DNA from: an uncultured Ruminococcus sp.
GTDB lineage: Bacteria > Bacillota > Clostridia > Oscillospirales > Ruminococcaceae
NCBI GenBank assembly: GCA_947177755.1
Contig: CAMWVV010000006.1
Coordinates: 1 to 34,718 of the forward strand
Length of the DNA stretch: 34,718 nt
Direction: 5' to 3'
Shown: one piece after another, positions 1 through 8,593 of the stretch
Numbering within the stretch: position 1 is the first letter of the stretch
How the letters are laid out: the number at the start of each line of letters is the position of its first letter
Position numbers and translations under genes: made by a program
Notes under the pieces: model-generated
What the model was told of the DNA's origin: nothing
Databases searched by the model: none
The model's input: the letters and a program-made list of their open reading frames with translations, nothing else

Positions 1-31
1 ATATAATAATTCAGGAAAGCAGTGATATAAG

Positions 32-2374
32 TTGACTCTTAAAGAGCTTAAAACAGGAAAATATGCCATTATAACGTCTGTCGGCGGTGAAGGTGCATTA
101 AGACAGCATTTTCTTGATATGGGAGTTATTCCAGGAACAGAAGTCACCGTCGTAAAATACGCACCTATGGGTGACCCTATGGAGTTATGTATTCACGGCT
201 ATGAGCTTACTTTGAGACTTGCCGATGCAGACCGTATTGAAGTACAGCCGATTGAAGAAAAGAAAAACGTTCCCGAAAATAATGTAAAATCCCGTAAACC
301 CGAACACCCCGGATTCGGCGAAGGCGGAAAGTTTCACCCGAAAGGAAGTGGTAATCCCCTGCCCGACGGTACAGAGCTTAAATTTGCTCTTGTCGGAAAT
401 CAGAACTGCGGAAAAACCACCCTTTTCAATCGTCTTACAGGCTCAAACCAGCACGTCGGAAATTTTCCGGGGGTTACGGTTGACCGCAAGGACGGTTCTA
501 TAAAAAATCACAGCAACACCAAAGTAACCGATTTGCCCGGTATATATTCAATGTCACCTTACAGCAGGGAAGAAGTAGTTTCACGTAATTTTGTACTGGA
601 AGAAAAACCGCACGCCATTATAAATATAGTCGATGCTACAAATATTGAAAGAAATCTTTACCTTACAATGCAGCTGCTTGAAATGAATATCCCGATGGTT
701 GTCGCTCTCAATATGATGGACGAATTGACTTCAAACGGCGGAAGTATTGATGTAAATGAAATGGAGCTTATGCTTGGCGTGCCTGTTGTACCGATTTCTG
801 CGGCAAAAAATGAGGGTATTGAAGAACTTACAGAACACGCTTTACACGTTGCACATTATCAGGAACGTCCGCAAAGACAGGATTTCTGCAGTGAAAATGA
901 CAACGGCGGTGCGGTTCACCGATGTCTGCACGGCATAAGTCATCTGATTCAGGACCATGCGGAAAATGCAGGTCTGCCGTTAAGATTTTCGGCAGGAAAA
1001 GTTGCCGAAGGCGATGAGCTGATTATTTCCAAACTTATACTTGAACAGAACGAGAAAGAAATGGTTGAACATATTGTATCACAAATGGAAAAGGAGCGTG
1101 GTCTTGACAGAAGTGCGGCAATAGCAGACATGAGATTTTCCTATATACATAAAGTCTGTCAGAACTCCGTCCGCAAGCCGAAAGAAAGTAAGGAGCATAT
1201 AAGAAGTCAGAAGATAGACAAGTTACTTACGGGAAAATATACCGCCATACCGTCATTCATATGCATTATGGCTCTCGTTTTCTGGCTTACTTTCAATGTA
1301 ATCGGTGCATGGCTTCAGGGACTGCTTGAAAACGGTGTAGAAGCCCTTACAAATCTTACGGACAAAGCACTGACTTCCGCAGGAGTAAACGAAACAATTC
1401 ACAGTCTTATCATAGACGGAATTTTTGCAGGTGTGGGAAGTGTTCTGAGTTTCCTGCCGATTATTGTAACACTGTTTCTTTTCCTGTCACTCCTTGAGGA
1501 CAGCGGTTATATCGCAAGAGTTGCATTTTTTATGGATAAGCTCCTGAGAAAAATAGGACTTTCGGGAAGAAGTATAGTTCCACTGTTAATCGGTTTCGGC
1601 TGTACTGTTCCTGCTGTTATGGCAACAAGAACAATGCCGAGCGAACGTGACAGAAAAATGACAATTCTGCTTACGCCGTTCATGAGCTGTACCGCAAAAC
1701 TTCCTATATACGCATTTTTTGTAAACGCTTTTTTCAAAAACCACGGCGGTCTGATTATGGTCGCACTTTATCTTTTCGGAATTATTACGGGAATCCTTAT
1801 CGCCTTTCTTTACAAGGGAACACTTTTCAGAGGTGAGGCTGTACCGTTTGTAATGGAACTCCCTAATTACCGTCTGCCTGCTCCGAAAAACGTCGCCCAG
1901 CTTCTCTGGGAAAAAGCAAAGGACTTTCTGCAAAGAGCCTTTTCGGTAATACTTATAGCAACTGTTGTTGTATGGTTTCTGCAAAGTTTCGACACACATT
2001 TCAATATGGTTGATGATTCAAAAGACAGTATACTTGCGGTAATATCGGGGATTCTGTCACCAATTATGAAACCCATCGGTCTTGGGGACTGGAGAATCTG
2101 CACATCTTTAATCAGCGGTTTCATGGCTAAAGAAAGCGTTGTCTCAACACTTGAAATACTGTTTTCCGACGGTATCACAACGGCAATGAGTTCGGCGGCT
2201 GCATCGTCACTTCTGGTATTCTCACTTATCTATACACCATGTGTTGCAGCTATAGCATCAATAAAGCGTGAACTCGGTACAAAGTGGGCATTTGGCGTAG
2301 TAGTGTGGCAGTGTGTTATTGCATGGGCTGCTGCTTTTACAGTGTACATTATCGGCACTGTCATAGGAGGCTGA
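32..2374 (+). CDS. feoB: Ferrous iron transporter: FeoA domain fused to the N-terminus of FeoB
   Basis: N-terminal ~75 aa FeoA/SH3-like segment (LKELKTGKYAIITSVGGEGALRQHFLDMGVIPGTEV), then G-protein motifs (GNQNCGKTTLFNRLTG, DLPGIYS, NMMDE) and the FeoB gate/core region (SGRSIVPLLIGFGCTVPAVMATRT). TTG start with an upstream aggaaag. Confidence 0.95.
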   Translation: MTLKELKTGKYAIITSVGGEGALRQHFLDMGVIPGTEVTVVKYAPMGDPMELCIHGYELTLRLADADRIEVQPIEEKKNVPENNVKSRKPEHPGFGEGGKFHPKGSGNPLPDGTELKFALVGNQNCGKTTLFNRLTGSNQHVGNFPGVTVDRKDGSIKNHSNTKVTDLPGIYSMSPYSREEVVSRNFVLEEKPHAIINIVDATNIERNLYLTMQLLEMNIPMVVALNMMDELTSNGGSIDVNEMELMLGVPVVPISAAKNEGIEELTEHALHVAHYQERPQRQDFCSENDNGGAVHRCLHGISHLIQDHAENAGLPLRFSAGKVAEGDELIISKLILEQNEKEMVEHIVSQMEKERGLDRSAAIADMRFSYIHKVCQNSVRKPKESKEHIRSQKIDKLLTGKYTAIPSFICIMALVFWLTFNVIGAWLQGLLENGVEALTNLTDKALTSAGVNETIHSLIIDGIFAGVGSVLSFLPIIVTLFLFLSLLEDSGYIARVAFFMDKLLRKIGLSGRSIVPLLIGFGCTVPAVMATRTMPSERDRKMTILLTPFMSCTAKLPIYAFFVNAFFKNHGGLIMVALYLFGIITGILIAFLYKGTLFRGEAVPFVMELPNYRLPAPKNVAQLLWEKAKDFLQRAFSVILIATVVVWFLQSFDTHFNMVDDSKDSILAVISGILSPIMKPIGLGDWRICTSLISGFMAKESVVSTLEILFSDGITTAMSSAAASSLLVFSLIYTPCVAAIASIKRELGTKWAFGVVVWQCVIAWAAAFTVYIIGTVIGG

Positions 2375-2377
2375 AAT

Positions 2378-2512
2378 ATGAACACGGCTGATATTTTTCT
2401 GATAACTGCAATAGCTGTTTCACTGTTTTCTGCAATAAGAACGTGTATAAAAAGTAAAAAAAATAATAAGTGCAACGGCTGTTGTGCTGAATGCAGCAAA
2501 TGTATAAAATAA
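2378..2512 (+). CDS. FeoB-associated Cys-rich small membrane protein (44 aa)
   Basis: Below the ORF-track cutoff. ATG at 2378 follows aggagg at 2365-2370. Translation MNTADIFLITAIAVSLFSAIRTCIKSKKNNKCNGCCAECSKCIK: one TM helix plus a Cys cluster, immediately after feoB. Confidence 0.85.
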   Translation: MNTADIFLITAIAVSLFSAIRTCIKSKKNNKCNGCCAECSKCIK

Positions 2513-2516
2513 AAAA

Positions 2517-2550
2517 ACGGGTCACCCTGCTTAATGCAAGGTGACCTGTT
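2517..2550. terminator. Intrinsic terminator between convergent feo genes and the GH9 gene
   Basis: Hairpin ACGGGTCACC-C-TGC TTAAT GC-A-AGGTGACCTGT. The minus-strand transcript continues into a T7 run (a7 at 2511-2517). Confidence 0.8.
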
Positions 2551-2576
2551 CTACATTATATTTGAGAGGACTTCTG

Positions 2577-5500
2577 TTATTTATTGTATGTTACCCACTG
2601 ATAACGTGCTGTAAGAGGTGTTTTGCCGTTGAAAGGATTAAGCCATTCGTCAACAGTTATTCCGGGCCATACATTCATCATGATTTTTCCGGCAGTTGAC
2701 GGAATATCACTTGTTGCTTTATATACTTCCTTGCCGTCAACATACCATGTTATGTGGTCGGGCTGCCAGTCAAAACCATATGTGTGGAATCCCTCTGAAG
2801 CGTCAAAGCCGAGGTCATACATATACTCATGATTTCCGACACCGTTTGTATAATAGTTAAGCTGTACTTTTGTTGTATCCTTGCCGAGAATCTCAATGTC
2901 GATTTCGTCCCAAGGGTTATTGTCTGTTGGTCCTGTATAGGTAAAGAACGAAGATACAACACCGTCATTCTTTATAGCCTGCATTGAAGTTTCATAATAG
3001 CCGTACTGGTAAAAATCCTGAGTTCTGTACTCTGCACCTGAATAATTATATTTTCCTGAATGGTCTTTATCAATGGTGAGATTGAGTACACCGCCGTCAA
3101 AAGAAGTATTCTGCTTATACCAGCCACAGTCGAAACAGCTTCCGTTTGTCCAGCCGTCTGAAGCAAAGAATACAGGTGTTTCACCCTTTCTGAAATCGGC
3201 AACTACTGTTGCTTTGTCGTTCATTGGTGTACCGTAATCTTTAATTCCCGAAACAGACGGTGAATAAGATGTTGCTGTAGTTGTAGTAGTGGTCTTCTCC
3301 GAAACAGATGTAGTTGTTACAGCAGTAGTCGTTGTTGTTGTCACGTCGGGCGTTTCGCTTGAGGAATCGTTTTCCAGACTGTCATAATCGAAATCATCAT
3401 AAAGCGGAAGGTCTTTGGCGGAAAGTGTTTTTGATTCAACATACTGAATTACCAAAGCGTCTTTTATTGTAATGCCATCTCCGTGGTTTGCAACATCAGC
3501 ATTTATTTTACCCTGTGCAGAAAGTTTATATTTGTCGGGGTTCGCTATTGACTGCATTATAAGTACAGCGTCGTTAATACCTACTTCTCCGTCTTCATCT
3601 GCATCGCCCCAAAGAATATTATTGTCATCGTTCTGTGCGGGACTGCTTTCTGTAAGAGTAAGGAGATAAGTAAGAGGTGAGTTCCAGTAAATAGTTATTT
3701 CATTTGTCGAATAGCTTTCGGAATTGTCAACATAGCACTTTGCAGGCGGTAAATCACGACAATATGCCTTTGCCGCACTGTCTTCAAGAGCTGAGTTTAC
3801 ACCGCCTACAAGCATACCTTTCATAGCGGTCTCTTTAGCCATTGACGGTCTGTGGTGGGGATTCTGCGGTGATACTGTTCCGAAACCTGTCACAAAACAT
3901 TCACCAATAGGATTTACACCTAAAAGATAATCAAGCTGACCCTGTGCGTTGTCAAGGTATTTCTGTTCGCCTGTCAGCTGATAAGCAACACCAAGAATAA
4001 TACCAGAATTGGCAACAGTCATATTACTGCCCCAGTTGAATTTTGTCTGTGATACGCCGTAGGCGGAGCTTTCGGAAACTGATACGAATTTATCAGCCTG
4101 TGTTATAATGCTGTTGCAGGCATTTTTATAGATGTCAGATTCCTTGTCTATACCTTCCATTGTGGCAATAGCAATGTTACCATAGTCGCCGACTGTTGCC
4201 CAGTCAAGACCCGTTGCAGATGATACATCTGAAAGATAGCCGTTATCACCTGTTGCACGGTAAAGCTGTAAAGATGCCCAGTAAATTTCATCTCTTGCAT
4301 TCCTGTCTTCATAAGCACCCGTTGTAATATCATCGGGATTTGCAAGATAAAGCTCGTTCGGGTTTGCTTTTGCCCACGCATAAGCCTTTTTGGCAGCTTC
4401 AAGGCAGGTATTCGCAAAGTTTGCGTCAACGTCCTTGTAAACTTCATAGGCAAGAGCCATAGATGCAGCAAAGTCAGCAGTGGAAGTTGTTGTTTCAGGC
4501 ATTACAATAAGCGGTTTTGTTTCCTTTTCGGGCATTACATATCCTGGGAAAGTATCGCAGGTAACCTTATGATAAACACCGCCTGTATTCTTGTTCTGCA
4601 TTTTCAGCATCCATTCAAGTTCATAACGGGCTTCGTCAAGAACGTCAGCAGTACCGTTTCCGCTTTCGGGAATACCTATATTGTCGCTGTACATTTCAGG
4701 ATTTGCCTTATAAGCATAGAGCAGGTCAGCAACTGCCTTTGCAGCAGGAACTACATAACGACCATAGTCGCCAGCATCATGCCAACCGCCGCTTACGTCA
4801 ATCTTCTGGTCTGTATGATAGATAGTTGCGATTGTATCATGACATGAAGCATGACCGAAAGTCTCATCTTTTACTTCAGTTCCGCAACGCTGTAAATACA
4901 GCATTCTTATACTGTCGTCAAGCAGATTGTTGTAAACTTTGTCAGAGATTTCAAAAACATATGAGTCATCAAGTCCGCCGTATGAGATGTAATATCTTCC
5001 TGGAGTTTTAACCTCTGAAAAATCAGCTTTATAGTTTGTTTCATTAGCCAGATTATTATTGATTGCCTCTGAAACAACACCATGATACACTACTTCATTT
5101 GTATCAGCATTTATAACTGAAAATTCATTTGTATTTACAGTATCAGCGTTTTTGATTACAGCAAATTTCTTTGAATCAGGTCTATAGCCCACCTGATTAG
5201 TAACTATCTGCGGTTCATAAGGACGTGACGCACTGTAGTCAACATTGCTGTCGTCAATGAGTTCAAGTGAAACATTGTCAAGGTAAATTGTATGTTCAGG
5301 AAGTTCACCGTCTTGTTTCTGTAATCCGCAGTTGAAACAGAATTTTGTCATGATGTCTGTTTCCTCTTCCATTGTAAACTCATAATCAATAGTCTGAGGC
5401 TCTGTTGTAACATCAATACCTTTCCAAGTATAAGCCTGATATGTGCCGCCGTTCTGCTGAATCATGGACTCAACATAGCGTGGAATGGTAGCTGAAATGT

Positions 5501-5804
5501 CAAATTTAAGACGATATACACCGTTCTGATAAAGCGGAACTATATCATAGAACATCTGTACAGCATAATTGAGCGTACCCTGCTTTGTAACATTAAGTGC
5601 AAGCCTGCCGTTATCTGTAGTAAGAGTACAAGCACCGCCACTCTCCTTATATGTACCCCAGCCGAAAGTACCGCTTTCAAAAGTTGAATTTTCAATTATA
5701 TTTGACGCTGCAATTGCAGGTACAGATATAACAGGAAGTGCCGATGCCATGACACTGCACATTGCAAAAACTGCTGCACAGCGTTTCAATATATTTTTTT
5801 TCAT
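2577..5804 (-). CDS. Secreted multimodular glycoside hydrolase: CBM4/9-like - Ig-like/GH9 - dockerin I - Thr-rich linker - GH16
   Basis: Signal peptide; CBM-like NIIENSTFESGTFGWG; PQIVTNQVGYRPDSKKFAVI (GH9 N-terminal Ig-like); GGWHDAGDYGRYVVP, NPHHRPS and NEITIYWNSPL (GH9 catalytic motifs); dockerin repeats DADEDGEVGINDAVLIMQSI and NADVANHGDGITIKDALVIQYV; Thr-rich linker; GH16 motif DEIDIEILGKD. Confidence 0.93.
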   Translation of the reverse strand: MKKNILKRCAAVFAMCSVMASALPVISVPAIAASNIIENSTFESGTFGWGTYKESGGACTLTTDNGRLALNVTKQGTLNYAVQMFYDIVPLYQNGVYRLKFDISATIPRYVESMIQQNGGTYQAYTWKGIDVTTEPQTIDYEFTMEEETDIMTKFCFNCGLQKQDGELPEHTIYLDNVSLELIDDSNVDYSASRPYEPQIVTNQVGYRPDSKKFAVIKNADTVNTNEFSVINADTNEVVYHGVVSEAINNNLANETNYKADFSEVKTPGRYYISYGGLDDSYVFEISDKVYNNLLDDSIRMLYLQRCGTEVKDETFGHASCHDTIATIYHTDQKIDVSGGWHDAGDYGRYVVPAAKAVADLLYAYKANPEMYSDNIGIPESGNGTADVLDEARYELEWMLKMQNKNTGGVYHKVTCDTFPGYVMPEKETKPLIVMPETTTSTADFAASMALAYEVYKDVDANFANTCLEAAKKAYAWAKANPNELYLANPDDITTGAYEDRNARDEIYWASLQLYRATGDNGYLSDVSSATGLDWATVGDYGNIAIATMEGIDKESDIYKNACNSIITQADKFVSVSESSAYGVSQTKFNWGSNMTVANSGIILGVAYQLTGEQKYLDNAQGQLDYLLGVNPIGECFVTGFGTVSPQNPHHRPSMAKETAMKGMLVGGVNSALEDSAAKAYCRDLPPAKCYVDNSESYSTNEITIYWNSPLTYLLTLTESSPAQNDDNNILWGDADEDGEVGINDAVLIMQSIANPDKYKLSAQGKINADVANHGDGITIKDALVIQYVESKTLSAKDLPLYDDFDYDSLENDSSSETPDVTTTTTTAVTTTSVSEKTTTTTTATSYSPSVSGIKDYGTPMNDKATVVADFRKGETPVFFASDGWTNGSCFDCGWYKQNTSFDGGVLNLTIDKDHSGKYNYSGAEYRTQDFYQYGYYETSMQAIKNDGVVSSFFTYTGPTDNNPWDEIDIEILGKDTTKVQLNYYTNGVGNHEYMYDLGFDASEGFHTYGFDWQPDHITWYVDGKEVYKATSDIPSTAGKIMMNVWPGITVDEWLNPFNGKTPLTARYQWVTYNK

Positions 5805-5915
5805 TTAATAAACTCCTCTCAAATTTTTAATAACGTTTATCATTATCCCAATTATAATACATTTCTGCACATAAATATATAAATTTGATGATAAAAATAG
5901 TAAAATCATGACATA

Positions 5916-6653
5916 TTAAAAATCAAGTACCTTATATTGTTTCTTATACTGCTTGGGAGTAAGACCCATTTGTTTTCTGAAAATCTTTATAAAATGACTC
6001 TGTGAACTGAAACCGAGCAGATTACTTATTTCAAGGTCGCTGTATTCCGTGAAAAGCAGAAGTGAAGAAGCTTCTTCAATCTTTAATTTATTTACGTATT
6101 CGCTGAATGCAACACCCGTTTCCTGCTTGAAAAGTCTGGAAAGATATGCAGGACTTATTTTCAGATATTCCGCCGCTTCGTCAATAAGAATACGGCTGTG
6201 TGCATGACTTATTATATAATCAACCGCACGCACTATCTGTTTTGAATATACCTTTTCAAACTTTATCTTTCTCATTCGTGTGGTATATCCCTCAATCATT
6301 TCGGAATGAACCGCACGCACTTCTTCCTCTGTTCTGCATTTGTCTGTCCTCATTATATAAAAATCACTCAGACTGTAAGATTCTTCAGGAGACATTCCGC
6401 CGTTTATGCAGTAACGTGCTATCAAGGCAGCAAGCACAACCATATGATATTTTAAATTCCTTAGCGAATCTTCACTTAATATTCCGCACCCTTCACTGAA
6501 AAGCGGTTTCATGAACATACGCACAAGTTCCATATTCCCCAAACATATACTTTTATAAAAAGCAAGTTCACGGTCAAATGAAGTGTGTCTGAAATCCTCT
6601 TCATGCTGTTCAAATAAATGTTCCGCAAGAATTTTTTCAGTATTTTCACCCAT
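5916..6653 (-). CDS. AraC-family transcriptional regulator
   Basis: C-terminal double HTH: AAEYLKISPAYLSRLFKQETGVAFSEYVNKLKIEEA...ISNLLGFSSQSHFIKIFRKQMGLTPKQYKK. Same strand and immediately upstream of the GH9 gene. Confidence 0.93.
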   Translation of the reverse strand: MGENTEKILAEHLFEQHEEDFRHTSFDRELAFYKSICLGNMELVRMFMKPLFSEGCGILSEDSLRNLKYHMVVLAALIARYCINGGMSPEESYSLSDFYIMRTDKCRTEEEVRAVHSEMIEGYTTRMRKIKFEKVYSKQIVRAVDYIISHAHSRILIDEAAEYLKISPAYLSRLFKQETGVAFSEYVNKLKIEEASSLLLFTEYSDLEISNLLGFSSQSHFIKIFRKQMGLTPKQYKKQYKVLDF

Positions 6654-6732
6654 AAAAACACCCCTCTTTCAGAAATAATTATAACACATATCAGGTCAAA
6701 ACGTCAATGTAAAATATATTTTATTCATATAC

Positions 6733-6761
6733 TTGAAAAAACATTTTAAATATGTTATAAT
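6733..6761 (+). promoter_or_regulatory. Candidate sigma-A promoter TTGAAA-N17-TATAAT
   Basis: ttgaaa 6733-6738, 17-nt spacer, tataat 6756-6761, just upstream of the ATG at 6796. Confidence 0.7.
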
Positions 6762-6795
6762 TCTGTATAATACATTTAAAAAGGAGAAGTCTGCC

Positions 6796-7344
6796 ATGAG
6801 AAAGTTTGCAATATATAAGTCGGAAACAGGATATTATTATTATGAATATTTTGACAGTATTGAACAGCTGAACGGTACGCATCTTGAAAATATAGTGACT
6901 GCGGACAAACTTCCTATTGTAGCCGACGACAAGGGCGGTTATTTCTGCTTTAAAGAAAATGACTACAAATTTGTCGAACTCATTGAAACGGACAAGGACT
7001 GTCCACTTCCCCTTGAAAAAATGTTCTTCAAAAATGACGAAAATTTCAAGCTGGGCTGGATTTCTCCCGACGGCGACACTTATTCATGTGAATATACGGG
7101 TCATACAAAATCCGCCCGTATGATTGCACAGAAATTTTTTCCTGATACAAAGTTTCCTGAGCGTACTCTAGGAAAACACGGCTGGTTAAAGGTCATTGAC
7201 TCGTGGAACGGCACAGAACGTGAACACGGACAGTTTGTCTATTCCCTTAACGGCAGGCTTACCAACCGTCAGATTAATAAGCTTTTCGACTTGGGACTTT
7301 ATGACAATCCCGAAGTAAAGGAGTTGCTTGATAATTATGATTAA
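6796..7344 (+). CDS. Hypothetical protein (first gene of a 3-gene cluster)
   Basis: ATG at 6796 preceded by aaggag (6781-6786). The track's start at 6733 lies in the -35 box. No recognised domain. Confidence 0.8.
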   Translation: MRKFAIYKSETGYYYYEYFDSIEQLNGTHLENIVTADKLPIVADDKGGYFCFKENDYKFVELIETDKDCPLPLEKMFFKNDENFKLGWISPDGDTYSCEYTGHTKSARMIAQKFFPDTKFPERTLGKHGWLKVIDSWNGTEREHGQFVYSLNGRLTNRQINKLFDLGLYDNPEVKELLDNYD

Positions 7345-7801
7345 AGATTTGACTGATATTTTCAGAAAAGGCATTATTAACTCAGCAGGTTACAATCCGG
7401 AAATAATTGAGCATCAACTTGAAAATCTTACGAATATATGCCTCTGGTATGATGATTGGCACTTTAGCTGGTATTATATATACATCAAAGACGAAAAAGG
7501 AATGACAGAAAATTGCGGTTTTTTGTCAACACATTTTCCTGTTGCACTTCTTATGAAAAACTGCCCCGATAATGTGCGTAATCTTCTGAAAAACAATAAT
7601 ATTTTTACCGGCAATTTCAGTCGGAGATGTTCATGTGATGAGGAAATTCTCAAACAGTACGCTTCGGAAGAATTAAACATTGTTGATGACCGTAAACTTC
7701 TTGACGGCAGAATATCTTTTGATTCCAAGGAGTTTGAAATAATCTGCTCCTACTATTATACAGACCCTTATGATTTTGACTTCTATATTTTACTTGATTA
7801 A
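7337..7801 (+). CDS. Hypothetical protein, intact copy of a tandemly duplicated family
   Basis: ATG at 7337 overlaps the previous stop. Paralogue of 7815-8407: shared MIKDLTDIFRKGI..., ALLM.NCP.N.R.LL, CSCDEEILKQYA, DRKLLDGRISFDS.EF, PYDFDFY. Confidence 0.8.
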   Translation: MIKDLTDIFRKGIINSAGYNPEIIEHQLENLTNICLWYDDWHFSWYYIYIKDEKGMTENCGFLSTHFPVALLMKNCPDNVRNLLKNNNIFTGNFSRRCSCDEEILKQYASEELNIVDDRKLLDGRISFDSKEFEIICSYYYTDPYDFDFYILLD

Positions 7802-7814
7802 AGAGGTGATAACT

Positions 7815-8407
7815 ATGATTAAAGATTTGACTGATATTTTCAGAAAAGGTATTTTAAATTCAGCAGACTACAACCCAAAGTCTATTAAGAATAAACTTGA
7901 AACTCTGCCTGATATATGGTGCAGATTCGATGACGATTCTCTTTGGAACTGGTATTGGATTAGCAAAGGTAAAGATTACCCAGTTATAGAAGAACCTCAT
8001 GTTTTTTTTCATCACCATTTCCTGCTTGCTTGTTAGAATACTGTCCCGACGATATCCGTAAACAGCTCGAAGAAAACGGAATACTGATTAAAAATGAAGA
8101 ATACGGAGTTATAGAAAATTATGGGGTCTTATCAAAAGAATTTCCAGTTGCCTTGTTAATGGAAAACTGTCCCAACAATATTCGTCAACTGCTTGAAGAA
8201 AATGACATACTTATTGACGATTTCAGCCGGAAATGCTCCTGTGATGAAGAAATTCTTAAACAGTACGCACCGCAGTCAAGTTTACGCATTATCGACGACA
8301 GAAAGCTTCTTGACGGCAGAATATCTTTTGATTCGCAGGAGTTTATAACAATCTGTTCTTTTCACTATATGTCACCTTATGATTTCGATTTCTATGATAT
8401 TATATGA
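7815..8407 (+). pseudogene. Second copy of the duplicated hypothetical family, split by a frameshift at a T8 tract
   Basis: ATG at 7815 with RBS gaggtg. Frame 1 ends at 8036 (FHHHFLLAC*). Adding one T to the T8 run at 8002-8009 reads ...HVFFSSPFPACLLEYCPDDIRKQLEENGIL..., continuing into the 8030-8407 ORF and matching the intact paralogue. Confidence 0.7.
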
Positions 8408-8478
8408 CCATATTGTAAAATATGCGTACAGCTTTTTGTGCATTCAGCATAAAAAAATAATGTATTTTAAAAAATCTA

Positions 8479-8507
8479 TTGACATTCTGCAAAAAACAGT
8501 GTAAAAT
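8479..8507 (+). promoter_or_regulatory. Candidate sigma-A promoter TTGACA-N17-TAAAAT
   Basis: ttgaca 8479-8484, 17-nt spacer, taaaat 8502-8507, upstream of the DivIVA-like/hydrogenase pair. Confidence 0.75.
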
Positions 8508-8593
8508 ATATTTAATATATAAACGGCTCGGTAATTATTAAAGCACGTTTAAAGTCTTTTCTATTTATGAAAAGAATACAGGAGGATTTTCCA

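Noticed and set aside
949-2499. Minus-strand ORFs (60-137 aa) inside and just past feoB
   Set aside because: Antisense shadows of a strongly supported gene, with no recognisable domain or RBS.
2623-5808. Plus- and minus-strand out-of-frame ORFs in the GH9-GH16 gene
   Set aside because: Overlap a well-supported coding frame; low-complexity or non-protein-like translations.
6733-6795. N-terminal extension of the 203-aa ORF starting at TTG 6733
   Set aside because: The TTG is the -35 box of a TTGAAA-N17-TATAAT promoter; the ATG at 6796 has a proper aaggag Shine-Dalgarno.
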